Origin: DATIRA01 sp963766505
GTDB lineage: Bacteria; Pseudomonadota; Gammaproteobacteria; Steroidobacterales; Steroidobacteraceae
Reading direction: 5' to 3'
Assembly: GCA_963766505.1 (NCBI GenBank)
Contig: CAVYAL010000010.1
Span: 124,001 to 188,000 of the forward strand
DNA: 64,000 nt
In this document: piece after piece, positions 40,068 through 53,221 of the stretch
How the letters are laid out: each line of letters starts with the position of its first letter
How positions within the stretch are numbered: position 1 is the stretch's first letter
Notes under the pieces: model-generated
Told to the model about the DNA's origin: nothing
Databases searched by the model: none
What the model saw: only the letters and a program-made list of their open reading frames with translations
Program-made: the position numbers and the translations under genes

Positions 40068-41222
40068 TTGCCACAGCCGGGCCGGATGGCGCAATGGCTC
40101 CCGCAGCGCGGGCTCTGCCTGGCAGTGCTGATGCTCGCGGGCGGCTGCAGCACGTTCGTGCACGAGGAGCGCGCGCCTCCGCCACCGCCCGAGCCCGAGG
40201 TGCATGCCCCGCTGGCAACCCAGACCTTTGCGTTCGATCCCGAAACGACCAGCGTGGTCGGTGAGCTGCAGGTGACGGTGGCCGGGGATGACGACACGCT
40301 CGCCGACATCGCTCGACGCTTCAACCTCGGCTTCGACGAGATACTGAACGCGAATCCCGGCGTGGATCCATGGTTGCCCGGCGGCGGAACGCGGATCCTG
40401 CTGCCCACGCAGTTCGTGCTGCCTGACGTCAAGCCGGAAGGTGTCGTCATCAACGTCGCTGCGTTGCGCCTCTACTATTTTCCGAAGGCCGCAGCGGGCG
40501 AGCCACGCGTGGTCACGACCTACCCGATCGGCATCGGCAAGGTCGGCTGGGCGACTCCGCTGGGTCGCACCAAGATCGTTTCAAAGCGGAAGAACCCAGT
40601 GTGGACTCCGCCTGCCTCGGTGCGCAGGGAACACGCCGAGGCAGGGGACCCGCTGCCCCCGCGCGTGCCGGCCGGCCCGGACAATCCACTGGGAACGCGC
40701 GCGATGAACCTGGGCTGGCCGAGTTACCTGATCCACGGCACCAACAAGCCCGCCGGAGTGGGTATGCGTGCGAGTCACGGCTGCATCAGGCTCTACCCCG
40801 AGGACGTCGAGACCCTGTACGAGCAGCTGCCCACCGGAACGCGAGTGACGATCGTCAACCAGCCCCTGCTGTACCGCTGGCAGCATGATCGCCTGTACGT
40901 GCAGTCGTATCCGCCGTTCGAGGATCATGAGCACGATGCCGACCAGGCCAAGCTCGCGCTGCTCGAGGAGCTTCAGGACGAGCGGACCCTTGAGCGGCTG
41001 GCGGACGCCGGCGGTGCGATCGACCCGGCACTCACCGGGCAGGTGATCGACGAGGTGCGCGGGATTGCCGTTCCCGTCACCGTCGCGGGACTGACCTACG
41101 ACGCATTTCTGGCCTCGGCCCGACTGGTGGAAAACGCGGTCCCGGTCGGTTCGACATGGGATGGCCGGGATGACGAGCCAGCTGACGCCGGCGACCCGGT
41201 CGCGGGGATGACGGGGCGCTGA
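40068..41222 (+). CDS. L,D-transpeptidase lipoprotein with LysM domain
   Basis: 384 residues with start TTG at 40068, chosen because of the perfect AGGAGGG site 7 bp upstream; ATGs at 40038 and 40086 are alternatives. Signal peptide with lipobox AGGC. LysM-like domain about 70-118 (DDDTLADIARRFNLGFDEILNANPG), binding peptidoglycan; then a YkuD catalytic domain with SHGCIRLYPEDV, catalytic Cys239. Related to the ErfK/YbiS/YcfS family, which attach Braun's lipoprotein or form 3-3 cross-links. The 90-residue C-terminal extension (DDEPADAGDPVAGM) is unusual and Asp-rich. Periplasmic. Follows the TPM genes. Confidence 0.9.
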   Translation: MPQPGRMAQWLPQRGLCLAVLMLAGGCSTFVHEERAPPPPPEPEVHAPLATQTFAFDPETTSVVGELQVTVAGDDDTLADIARRFNLGFDEILNANPGVDPWLPGGGTRILLPTQFVLPDVKPEGVVINVAALRLYYFPKAAAGEPRVVTTYPIGIGKVGWATPLGRTKIVSKRKNPVWTPPASVRREHAEAGDPLPPRVPAGPDNPLGTRAMNLGWPSYLIHGTNKPAGVGMRASHGCIRLYPEDVETLYEQLPTGTRVTIVNQPLLYRWQHDRLYVQSYPPFEDHEHDADQAKLALLEELQDERTLERLADAGGAIDPALTGQVIDEVRGIAVPVTVAGLTYDAFLASARLVENAVPVGSTWDGRDDEPADAGDPVAGMTGR

Positions 41223-41246
41223 GCGGGGGGCGGCCTGCGGGCTGGA

Positions 41247-41264
41247 AACGCAAGAGCTTGCGTT
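41247..41264. terminator. Hairpin between L,D-transpeptidase and tail-sheath genes
   Basis: Perfect 8-bp inverted repeat aacgcaag / cttgcgtt with a 2-base centre, just after the L,D-transpeptidase stop. No T-run follows, so terminator function is uncertain. It suggests that the sheath gene at 41327 is a separate transcription unit. Confidence 0.4.
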
Positions 41265-42985
41265 GCGGCCGACCGGCAGCCACGACAAGTTGTGTTATCT
41301 TCGCTGCGGCCAGCTGGGGAGGCGGATTGCCGGACAGCGCATACACGGGTGTTCAGGCGGCGAGTCGGCCGGGCGCAGATTCGGGCATTGCTCTCGTTTC
41401 CGGCGCCGTAACCGCCTTCGTCGGTCGCACGCTACGCGGCCCGGTCAACCGGCCCGTCAGGTTGAAGAGCTTCGCGGAGTACCAGCAGGTGTTCGGCGGC
41501 CTCTGGCAGCCGAGTCCGCTGTCTTATTCGGTCGAGCAGTTTTTCGACGGCGGTGGCCGCGAGGCGGTAGTCGTCAGGGTCGCAAACGGCGGCGCCAGGG
41601 CCACGATCGTGCTGCCGAGCGGCCGGGAGCAACTCGTGCTGCAGGCCTTGAGTCCCGGCTCGCGGGAGGCATTGCGCGCGTCCGTGGACTACGACAACGT
41701 CGCCGCGCACGAGGAGGACTGCTTCAACCTGGTCGTGCAGCGGGTCCGGACGCGGGGCTCGGAGTTCATCGAGGACCAGGAGATCTTCCGACGAGTCTCG
41801 ATCCGCGGCGGTACGGCCCGCTGCGTCCGCAGTGCGCTGATGGAGTCCACGCTGGTGCGACTCGCGGGAGAGCTGCCGACGACCCGGCCGAACCGGACGT
41901 TCCGGCCCGGTGCCAGACACCCGATCGGCTACGTCGACTGCAACACCGACGGGCACGACGGCGCGGCGCTGACGGACTATGACCTGATCGGATCGCCGGA
42001 GCGTCGCACCGGCCTGTTTGCGCTGGGCTCTGCCGAAGACATCGACTTCCTCTGCCTGCCGCCGCTCGAGCGCGACCGGGACGTGGGGCCGAGTGCACTG
42101 CTGGTGGCCGCGCAGTTCTGCCGCGACAACCACCTGCTGCTGCTGGTGGACCCGCCGGCGGAATGGGATTCCTGCGGCGATGCGCTGACCGGCTTGCGCG
42201 ATCTCGCCTTTCACAGCGAACAGGCCGTGATGTGCTTTCCGCGAATCCAGGCCTATGACCGGCTGCGCGGCCGCTACGAGCGCTTCTCCAACTGCGGCGC
42301 CGTGGCCGCAGCGCTGTGCCGCATGGAGCAGCACAGGCCGCTGTGGCAGGCAGCACCCGACGACGAGCTGTTGCTGCGGCCGGGTACGCGGCCGGCACGC
42401 GTGCTGAGCGAGACGGAGCGCACGAGGCTCATCGCTCACGGCATCAATCCGATCCAGTCGCTGCGCTCCGCCAACCCGAGACCGCTGGCACTGCGCACGC
42501 TCGCCGGCGGATCCGGGCGCAGCGCGGCCAGTGGCCTGCTGAGCTGGCAGCGGCGCAGCCTGGCCGTGGTCAAGAGCATCGACCTCGGCACGCGTTGGGC
42601 TGCGCTCGAGGCGCACGATCCGTCGATCAGGTTGCGGCTGGCGCGCCAGGTCGAGGCATTCCTGCGGCCGCTGGTCGCAGCGGGCCTGTTCGGGGACTCG
42701 CAGAACGAGACGCACAGCCGCGTGATCTGCGACGAGCGGATCAACTCCCCGGAAGACGTTGCGGCAGGCCGGGTCAGCCTGCTGGTGACGCTTTCCGCGC
42801 CGCGTGCGAGCGAGCAGCAGTCCTTCCTGATCACGCACTCGACCGAGGGCAGCCGCATCCGCAGGGTGAAGGCCCGTCTGTTGCCACGCGGCACGCGGAT
42901 GTCCGTCGGGTCGTTGAAGGGCCGGCTGCCGGGCAGGCTGGTCGGAGAGCCGTTTCGCCGCAGGCCGGAGCCACGGCTACCGGTG

Positions 42986-46612
<3,627 letters not shown>

Positions 46613-46789
46613 CGGCGGACTCTCGCATGGAGCAACCGGCAGCGGCAAACGGGCCGTCCACGTCCGGCCGGGCAGGGCCGGCTCGCCGCGCCGGCCATTC
46701 CGGCTTGCGTTGAGAACTGTTACCGGAAAGCCGCCATGCCGGCGGCTATGATGTGCGTAAATGGCGAAGCGCAAGGGATGGGAATCAAA

Positions 46790-47305
46790 ATGACCGATCG
46801 CTACGTCGTGTTCTCACATGGCCGGGACAGCGAGCCCTGGGGCAGCAAGATCGCCGCGATGGCCGAGATCGCGCGCGAGGAGGGCTACACGGTAGAGTCA
46901 GTCGACTACCGGGGTATCGACGATCCGCAGGCGCGCATGGCGCGGCTGCTGGCGTTCTGCAAGGACCTGCGCGGCTCGCTGGTGCTGGTCGGCTCGAGTC
47001 TCGGCGGGTACGTGTCCGTCGCAGGTTCGTCGCTGCTGCAGGCGCGTGGGATGTTCCTGCTCGCACCGGCGCTTTACATGCCGGGCTACGAGAAGTTCAG
47101 CCCGCGCCCGGCGAACTGCCCGACGACGATCGTGCACGGCTGGCGCGACGAGGTGATCCCGGTGGACAACAGCTTCCGCTTCGCACGCGAACAGAAGGCG
47201 ACGCTGCACGTGCTGGACTCCGACCACAGGCTGCTCGACCAGATCCGGGCCATCAATCACTATTTCGCGTACTTCCTGTTCTCGATCGACGAACTGGCGA
47301 AATAG
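46790..47305 (+). CDS. Alpha/beta hydrolase-fold protein (YqiA-like)
   Basis: 171 residues from the ATG at 46790 with the site gggaa; upstream in-frame starts are less convincing. Small alpha/beta hydrolase: nucleophile elbow GSSLGGY, oxyanion area FSHGRDSEPWGSK, Asp in HGWRDEVIP and His in DSDHRL complete a triad. The closest type is the YqiA/RBBP9-like short hydrolase, an esterase of unknown substrate. Divergent from 5-oxoprolinase; a TATGAT at 46747-46752 could be its -10 box. Confidence 0.88.
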   Translation: MTDRYVVFSHGRDSEPWGSKIAAMAEIAREEGYTVESVDYRGIDDPQARMARLLAFCKDLRGSLVLVGSSLGGYVSVAGSSLLQARGMFLLAPALYMPGYEKFSPRPANCPTTIVHGWRDEVIPVDNSFRFAREQKATLHVLDSDHRLLDQIRAINHYFAYFLFSIDELAK

Positions 47306-47369
47306 GCTGCGCGGGACCCCGGACCCCCGTCCGGCGATCGGTTAAGATCTGCCGGGGACTTCTGCGGGG

Positions 47370-47627
47370 ATGCGCATGCGCAAGATCACTCGATTGACTG
47401 CGACCGGCCTCGCGCTGGTCGTCCTCGTCGCCTGCGGCGGGCCAGTGCCTGAGACCGCCGAGGACAAGGAGGCCGCGCGCGAGAAGGGTCGCGATACTGA
47501 CGAGACCGTGTTCGACGACCTGATCCAGACCCAGGACAAGGCCCGGGCAGTCGAGGATCTCACGCTGGGTCGCAAGGGCGAGCTCGACGCTGCAATCGAG
47601 CAGTCCGAAGGCAACCGGTCCGAGTAG
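47370..47627 (+). CDS. Small lipoprotein
   Basis: 85 residues from ATG 47370; an ATG two codons later is possible. Signal peptide with lipobox LVAC (Cys22), then a charged, helical mature part of 63 residues (AEDKEAAREKGRDTDETVFDDLIQTQDKARAVEDLTLGRKGELDAAIEQ). It resembles small DUF-type periplasmic lipoproteins with no known role. It lies 38 bp before the methyltransferase-plsB pair. Confidence 0.75.
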   Translation: MRMRKITRLTATGLALVVLVACGGPVPETAEDKEAAREKGRDTDETVFDDLIQTQDKARAVEDLTLGRKGELDAAIEQSEGNRSE

Positions 47628-47665
47628 CGCGGGCACGCCCGGCCCGCCCGCAGCCCAGAGCCAAG

Positions 47666-48334
47666 ATGAAGCGCATTCCCGAACCCGAGCTCATGGATGA
47701 GTTCGACCAGGCGCGCGCGTACGCGGCCGCGGATTTCTCCGAGCCGAACCAGCGCTTCGTGGAGCTGTTCCTTGCCACGTTCCCGGAGTTCGACCGCGGA
47801 ACGATCCTCGACCTCGGCTGCGGGCCGGGCGACATCGCGTTGCGTCTCGCGGCAAGGCTGCCGGACGTCCATGTGCACGGTCTCGACGGATCGCAGGCGA
47901 TGCTCGATTGCGCGCGGGATCGCCTGGTGCTTAGCCCGGCCCTCGAGCGGCGGGTGCGCTTCCTGCGGGGATTGCTTCCCGGCTGCGAGGTGCCGCTGCC
48001 CGCCTATGACGCGGTGATCAGCAACAGCCTGCTGCACCACCTCCACGACCCGCTGGTCCTCTGGCGCAGCATCCGAGCGATGGGGCGCCCGGGAGCCGCG
48101 GTGCTGGTGATGGACCTGTTCCGGCCGCCGTCCATGCGGGCCGCCGAGGACATCGTCGCGACCTACGCAGCCGGCGAGCCGGAGGTGCTGCGGCGGGATT
48201 TCCACAATTCGCTGCTGGCCGCTTTCGAGCCCGGCGAAGTCCGCGCCCAGCTCGAGGCCAGCGGTCTCGGTGAACTCGAGGTAAGGACGGTCTCGGATCG
48301 TCATCTGCTGGTCGTCGGGCACCTGCCGGGATGA
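47666..48334 (+). CDS. Class I SAM-dependent methyltransferase
   Basis: 222 residues. SAM motif I ILDLGCGPGDIALRLAARLP, then VHGLDGSQAMLDCARD (motif II acidic), SNSLLHHLHDPLVLWRSIRAM and GAAVLVMDLFRPP. UbiE/trans-aconitate-like type; acceptor not identified. Its last four bases ATGA overlap the plsB start, so the two are probably translationally coupled, which hints at a lipid or membrane context, though that is an inference. Confidence 0.88.
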   Translation: MKRIPEPELMDEFDQARAYAAADFSEPNQRFVELFLATFPEFDRGTILDLGCGPGDIALRLAARLPDVHVHGLDGSQAMLDCARDRLVLSPALERRVRFLRGLLPGCEVPLPAYDAVISNSLLHHLHDPLVLWRSIRAMGRPGAAVLVMDLFRPPSMRAAEDIVATYAAGEPEVLRRDFHNSLLAAFEPGEVRAQLEASGLGELEVRTVSDRHLLVVGHLPG

Positions 48335-50790
48335 GCGGCTACACCGCGCTCGAGCGGCTGCTGTTGCCGGTCGTGCGCCGCTTCGTCGCGTTCTGGGTGC
48401 GGCCCTCGGTGTTGCCGGACGACGTCGCCGCGCGGCTCGAGCGAGGCCGACCGATCGTCTATGCGCTCGAGAAGCGCAGTATCGTCGACATGGCGGTGCT
48501 GGAATACGTCTGCCGCGAGCGCGGGCTGCCCGCTCCGCTGCAGCCGTTCGGCGCCGGCTCCGAGCAGCAGGTCGCCGTGGTGTTCCTGGAGCGGCGTGCG
48601 GGTTTCCTCGGCCTGCGAGTGGACCGCCGCCTGTCCGAGCCGCTGCGACGGCTGGCCCTGCAGGGGCTGGAGGATCCGGGCTTCGACGCGGACCTGGTGC
48701 CGGTGAGCCTGTTCTTCGGCCGGGCGCCCGGGCGCCAGCGGTCATGGTTTCGCCTGATGGTCGCCGAGGACTGGGACATCGGCGGGCGATTCCGCAAGCT
48801 CCTCTCGCTGCTGCTGAACGGCCGCAACCTGCTGATACTGTTCGGCGACGCGATAGAGCTGCAGGCGTCGCTGCGGGAGGCCGGCGGGCCCCAGCGGGCG
48901 ACGCGCCGGCTGTGGCGCCAGCTGCGGACGCAGTTGCGCAACCAGCGAGCCGCGACGATCGGCCCGGACCTGTCGCATCGCCGCACGATCGTCGCCCAGG
49001 TGATGCGGACCCAGACCGTGCGGGACGCGGTGCGCGAGGAGATGAAGACGCGCGGTCTCAGCAGGCGGGAGGCGCTCAAGGTCGCGCGTGCCTACGCCTA
49101 CGAGATCGCGGCAAATTATTCCCACCCGTTCATCGTGTTCATGTCCGGCCTGCTGGGGCGACTGTGGAACCGGCTCTACGACGGCGTCGAGCTCGCGAAC
49201 TTCTCGAGCCTCGAGTCCGTGGACGAGGGCAGCGAGATCATCTACGTGCCCTGCCACCGCAGCCACATGGACTACCTGCTGCTGTCCTACGTGGTCTACC
49301 ACAAGGGTTTCGCGGTGCCCCATATCGCCGCGGGCATCAACCTGAACATGCCCGTGATCGGCTCGTTCCTCAGGCGCGGCGGCGCCTTCTTTCTCAGAAG
49401 GAGCTTCGCCGGCAACGATCTGTACACGGCGGTCTTCATGAAGTACCTCGGGCTGATGATGGCCCGGGGGCATTCGCTCGAGTACTTCATCGAGGGCGGG
49501 CGCAGTCGCACCGGGCGCCTGTTGCAGCCCCGGACCGGCATGCTGTCGATGACGGTCCGCAGCTACCTCTGGGAGCCGCGACGGCCGCTGGTGTTCGTGC
49601 CGGTGTATTTCGGCTACGAGCGGCTGGTGGAAGGGCGCACCTACATCGGCGAGCTGTCAGGGCGCCCCAAGGAGAAGGAGAGCGTGCTCGGCATGCTGCG
49701 TGCGCTGCCCGCGCTGCGCAGCCGCTTCGGCAAGGTGTACGTGAGCTTCGGCGAGCCGCTGCCGCTGGACCCGATGATCCGTGCGCGCGCGCCCGAGTGG
49801 ACGCGCGAACCCTCGGGCTCGGACTTTCGCCCGGACTGGCTCAAGCCGCTTACCGACGAGCTGGCGACCGCGATCATGTCCAGGATCAACGCGGCCGCCT
49901 GCGTAACGCCGGTGAACCTGATCGGCCTCGCGCTGCTGGCCACGCCGCGACAGAGCATGGGCGAGGCCGACCTCTGCCGCCAGCTCGAGCTCTACGCATC
50001 GCTGCTGAGGCAGGCCCCGTATTCACCGAAGGTCTGGGTGACCGGCAGCGACGGTGCGTCGATGATCCGCTACGGCGAATCCCTCGGCATCCTGAAGCGG
50101 CGCGCGCACGAACTCGGCGAGATCGTGTACATGACCGAGGACGAGTCGGTACTGACGAGCTATTTCCGCAACAACGTGCTGCATCTGCTGCTGCTGCCCT
50201 CGCTGCTGGCCTGCGCATTCCTCAACAACTCCGTGATCAGCAGGGCAGATCTGTACCGCCTGGCGCGTCGCGTGTACCCCTACGTCGCCGACGAGTACTT
50301 CCTGCGCTGGAGCGATGCGGAGCTGCCTGGCGTGGTCGACGAGCTGCTCGAGGACCTTCTGAACCACGGCCTGCTCGCGGCGTCCGACGACCGCTCCGAG
50401 TGGCGGCGTCCACCCGCCGAGTCCAGCGAGGCGGTGCAGCTCTCGCTGCTGGCGCGCGCGACCGTCTCGATCCTCGAGCGTTACTACATCACGGTCGCGC
50501 TGCTGCTGCGCGAAGGCAGCGGCCGGATCACCCGCGAGGCGCTGGTGCACCAGTGCCAGCTGACGGCCCAGCGCATGGCGCTGCTGTACGAGCTGCAGTC
50601 GCCGGAATTCTTCGATCGCGCGCTGTTCGACCGCTTCGTAGCCGCGCTGATCGGGAACGGCGTGCTTTCGCAGACCCCTGAGGGCCGGCTCGCCTATGAG
50701 CCCGCGACGCTGGATGGAATCGTCGCGGACGCGCAGTCGGTGCTCGCCGAGCAGATCCGCAACAGCATCCTGCAGGTCGTGCACCGCTGA
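48331..50790 (+). CDS. plsB: Glycerol-3-phosphate 1-O-acyltransferase
   Basis: 819 residues, the length of E. coli PlsB (807). It acylates sn-glycerol-3-phosphate at position 1 with acyl-CoA/ACP at the inner membrane. HX4D catalytic motif HRSHMD at about residue 309, with block II GAFFLRRSF, block III EYFIEGGRSRTGRLLQPRTGML and block IV LVFVPVYFGYERLVEGRTY. Arg-rich N-terminal area. Overlaps the methyltransferase by 4 bp; convergent with arfB (22 bp apart). Confidence 0.96.
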   Translation: MSGYTALERLLLPVVRRFVAFWVRPSVLPDDVAARLERGRPIVYALEKRSIVDMAVLEYVCRERGLPAPLQPFGAGSEQQVAVVFLERRAGFLGLRVDRRLSEPLRRLALQGLEDPGFDADLVPVSLFFGRAPGRQRSWFRLMVAEDWDIGGRFRKLLSLLLNGRNLLILFGDAIELQASLREAGGPQRATRRLWRQLRTQLRNQRAATIGPDLSHRRTIVAQVMRTQTVRDAVREEMKTRGLSRREALKVARAYAYEIAANYSHPFIVFMSGLLGRLWNRLYDGVELANFSSLESVDEGSEIIYVPCHRSHMDYLLLSYVVYHKGFAVPHIAAGINLNMPVIGSFLRRGGAFFLRRSFAGNDLYTAVFMKYLGLMMARGHSLEYFIEGGRSRTGRLLQPRTGMLSMTVRSYLWEPRRPLVFVPVYFGYERLVEGRTYIGELSGRPKEKESVLGMLRALPALRSRFGKVYVSFGEPLPLDPMIRARAPEWTREPSGSDFRPDWLKPLTDELATAIMSRINAAACVTPVNLIGLALLATPRQSMGEADLCRQLELYASLLRQAPYSPKVWVTGSDGASMIRYGESLGILKRRAHELGEIVYMTEDESVLTSYFRNNVLHLLLLPSLLACAFLNNSVISRADLYRLARRVYPYVADEYFLRWSDAELPGVVDELLEDLLNHGLLAASDDRSEWRRPPAESSEAVQLSLLARATVSILERYYITVALLLREGSGRITREALVHQCQLTAQRMALLYELQSPEFFDRALFDRFVAALIGNGVLSQTPEGRLAYEPATLDGIVADAQSVLAEQIRNSILQVVHR

Positions 50791-50811
50791 GGCGCCAGCG
50801 GCGTCGAGCGC

Positions 50812-51237
50812 TCAGTCCTCGCCGCGTACGCGGCCGCGCATCCGCTTGACGCTGGCGTCACGCTTCTTGCCGCTCAGCCGCCGCTCCTTGGACGCTCGCG
50901 TCGGTCGCGTGGCACGGCGCGGCCTGGGTTCCTCGAGGGCGCGGCGGATCATCGCGATCAGTCTGCCGGTCGCATCCTCGCGGTTGCGCTCCAGCGAGCG
51001 GAACCGCTGCGCGTCGATGACGATCACGCCCTCGCTGCTCATTCGACGGCCGGCGATCCGGCCGAGGCGCTGCCGCGCCGCGCCCGGCAGCGCGGACCAG
51101 GCGGCGGAGTCGAAGCGCAGCTCGGTTGCGTTCGAGACCTTGTTGACGTTCTGGCCGCCCGGACCGGATGCCCGGACCTGCCGGAATTCGAGCAGCTCGT
51201 CCGGGATGGCGAGCGCGGGCGTGACCCATATCGGCAT
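50812..51237 (-). CDS. arfB: Peptidyl-tRNA hydrolase / ribosome-rescue factor ArfB
   Basis: 141 residues. The GGQ motif is at Gly27-Gly28-Gln29 (RASGPGGQNVNKVSN), followed by a release-factor-like fold, and the basic tail (about 105-141: ERRLSGKKRDASVKRMRGRVRGED) enters the mRNA channel of stalled ribosomes. It hydrolyses peptidyl-tRNA on non-stop ribosomes. Length fits ArfB (YaeJ, 140 residues). Monocistronic, 22 bp from the end of plsB and 36 bp from mscS. Confidence 0.95.
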   Translation of the reverse strand: MPIWVTPALAIPDELLEFRQVRASGPGGQNVNKVSNATELRFDSAAWSALPGAARQRLGRIAGRRMSSEGVIVIDAQRFRSLERNREDATGRLIAMIRRALEEPRPRRATRPTRASKERRLSGKKRDASVKRMRGRVRGED

Positions 51238-51272
51238 CGGCTGAGCTTCGTGGCGCGGCTGTCCGCTGTGCC

Positions 51273-52604
51273 TCAGTCTTCGCGGGGCGGTTTCGCATCG
51301 TCTGGACGCGGACCCGCCATCTCGAGACGTACTTCGCGCTGCGCGACCGGGATCGTGATGCCGTGCTCGCGGAAACGGCGCCAGATCGCGCGGTTGACGT
51401 CCGAGCGCACGTTGTTCACGCCCTCGTGCGGGTCGGCGATCCAGAACCGCAGTTCCAGCTCGATACCGTGATCGCCGAAATGCATCAGGCGCGCGACGGG
51501 CGCGGGATCCTGGATGATCCGCCGATGGCCTTCGGCCGCACGCAGCAGCAGCGCCATCGCGAGCTCCGGGTCGTCCCGGTAACTGATCCGGACGGGCAGC
51601 TTGAGCCGCACACGGGGATCCGTGTAGCTCCAGTTGATGACGGAATTGGTGATCAGGTTCTGGTTCGGGACCAGTGTCTCCACGCCGTCCCGATCACGCA
51701 CGACGACATAGCGGCCACGCAGCGCCTGCACCCAGCCGAAGCCCTCGGTGCTGGTGCCGGTCGTGCCGGTGAAGCTGATCACGTCGCCCGGCTTGATCGA
51801 CCGGTCCATCAGCAGCACGAAGCCACTGACGAAGTTCGCCGCGATGCTCTGCAGCCCGAAACCGAGGCCGATGCCGATCGCGCCGGTCAGGACGTTCAGC
51901 GTGGTCAGGTCGAGGCCCGCGGCGTTGAGCCCGACCAGTACGGAAAGCCCGATCAGGAACGCCTGGGTGAACTTCGCGAGGCCGATCCGCATGTTCGGCG
52001 CGAGCCCTTCGAGCTTGAGCACCCGCCGCTCGAGCCAGCGCGAGGCCCAGACCGCCGCGACGACGAACAGGCTCACCGTCACCAGCAGCTTCATCACGGA
52101 CCATACCGAGATGCGTGTCTTGCCGGCCTGGATGCCGATGCCGTCCAGCGCCGAGATCACCGTGTCGCCCCAGCCGAGCAGGTGCAGCGCCAGGAAGCCC
52201 CAGATCACGAAGCTGATCGGTGTGCCCCAGCCCTTGACGCGCGCACGACTGCCCAGCGAGAGGCGCAGCAGGTAAACCCCGGCGCGAATCAGCATCAGCA
52301 GCCCGGCGAGCTGCACGGCGACGTCCACGAACCCGGCCGGCACGCCCATCGCGTGCATCAGTCCGTCGACCATCGCGACCAGCAGCAGGGCCAGCGCGTA
52401 CGGCGCGATGATCAGCCCGCCTTCGCGCATGCGGCCCTGCATCGAGTCGGGAATCTCGTGGTCGCTCAGGTACTGGCGGCGCAGCAGTCCGGCGATCCAC
52501 CAGCCCAGGATCACCATGACGGCGACGATGGCCACCTGCGCGAGCGTCGCCGGCTGCAGGAGGCGTTCGGTCACCTCGCCGACGGCTTGGAGCTTCTCCC
52601 GCAT
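51273..52604 (-). CDS. Mechanosensitive channel of the MscS family
   Basis: 443 residues. About five membrane helices, then the conserved pore helix TM3 region LNVLTGAIGIGLGFGLQSIAANFVSGFVLLMDRSIKPGDVISF, and the soluble beta/alpha vestibule GRYVVVRDRDGVETLVPNQNLI and VARLMHFGDHGIELELRFWIADP. MscS itself is 286 residues; this has a larger, extra-helical N-terminus, placing it among the mid-sized MscS-like channels. Opens under membrane tension. Follows the DUF465 gene by 4 bp, probably one transcript. Confidence 0.93.
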   Translation of the reverse strand: MREKLQAVGEVTERLLQPATLAQVAIVAVMVILGWWIAGLLRRQYLSDHEIPDSMQGRMREGGLIIAPYALALLLVAMVDGLMHAMGVPAGFVDVAVQLAGLLMLIRAGVYLLRLSLGSRARVKGWGTPISFVIWGFLALHLLGWGDTVISALDGIGIQAGKTRISVWSVMKLLVTVSLFVVAAVWASRWLERRVLKLEGLAPNMRIGLAKFTQAFLIGLSVLVGLNAAGLDLTTLNVLTGAIGIGLGFGLQSIAANFVSGFVLLMDRSIKPGDVISFTGTTGTSTEGFGWVQALRGRYVVVRDRDGVETLVPNQNLITNSVINWSYTDPRVRLKLPVRISYRDDPELAMALLLRAAEGHRRIIQDPAPVARLMHFGDHGIELELRFWIADPHEGVNNVRSDVNRAIWRRFREHGITIPVAQREVRLEMAGPRPDDAKPPRED

Positions 52605-52608
52605 CGGG

Positions 52609-52833
52609 TCAGGCGTTGAGATCCGGTATCAACTGGCTTTCCAGCCTGGCGATCTGATCCTTGAGGAGCAGCTTGCGCTTCTTCAGGCGTCGCAGCTGCA
52701 CCTGGTCCACGTAGAGGTCCAGCTGCAGCCGGTTGATCACGTCGTCCAGATCACGGTGCTCGATGCGCAACTGGCGCAGTCGTTCGACGTGCCGAAAGGT
52801 CTCGGTATCGACGTTGTCGTCAACTTCCGTCAT
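52609..52833 (-). CDS. DUF465 (YdcH-like) protein
   Basis: 74 residues, start ATG at 52833. The whole length is a charged coiled coil: LRIEHRDLDDVINRLQLDLYVDQVQLRRLKKRKLLLKDQIARLESQLIPD, the DUF465 pattern. Cytosolic small protein with unknown role; some members associate with the cell envelope or dimerise. It lies 4 bp before mscS on the same strand. Confidence 0.85.
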   Translation of the reverse strand: MTEVDDNVDTETFRHVERLRQLRIEHRDLDDVINRLQLDLYVDQVQLRRLKKRKLLLKDQIARLESQLIPDLNA

Positions 52834-52912
52834 GGCGGGAGGCGTACGTATCGACGCTGCAGGAACCGGGGCCGTAGCTTACCCCCTGTGCGAGCCGGGA
52901 GGATAGGCGGAC

Positions 52913-53218
52913 TCACTGCAGCCCCACCGCGTCCACCTGCTGCCCGGTCAGCACCACGAAGCCCTGCTGCCTGGTAACGCCGTCCGTCGTGTAGTCGAAC
53001 ACATAGGTGCGACGCAGGTTCAGCGCTCCCCCGGCGATCCGCACCGGCCGCAGGGCCCGGAACGCGACGGTTCCGTCCAGCAGCCGGGCTCCGGTCCCCC
53101 GGCAGGCCTCCTCCGCAGCGAGGTTGGCCCGTTCGCGGGCACCGAGGCTGTCGTGCCAGAACCATGCGGTCGCGACCATGGCCCCGAGCCAGGCGAACAG
53201 CGGCCATCCGAGTTCCAT
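52913..53218 (-). CDS. DUF3301-type membrane protein
   Basis: 101 residues. N-terminal membrane helix (WPLFAWLGAMVATAWFWHD), then a cytosolic or periplasmic domain with ARERANLAAEEACRGTGARLLDGTVAFRALRPVR and RRTYVFDYTTDGVTRQQGFVVLTGQQV, the DUF3301 pattern. Unknown function. Lies 3 bp after cysQ on the same strand, almost certainly co-transcribed. Confidence 0.85.
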   Translation of the reverse strand: MELGWPLFAWLGAMVATAWFWHDSLGARERANLAAEEACRGTGARLLDGTVAFRALRPVRIAGGALNLRRTYVFDYTTDGVTRQQGFVVLTGQQVDAVGLQ

Positions 53219-53221
53219 GCC

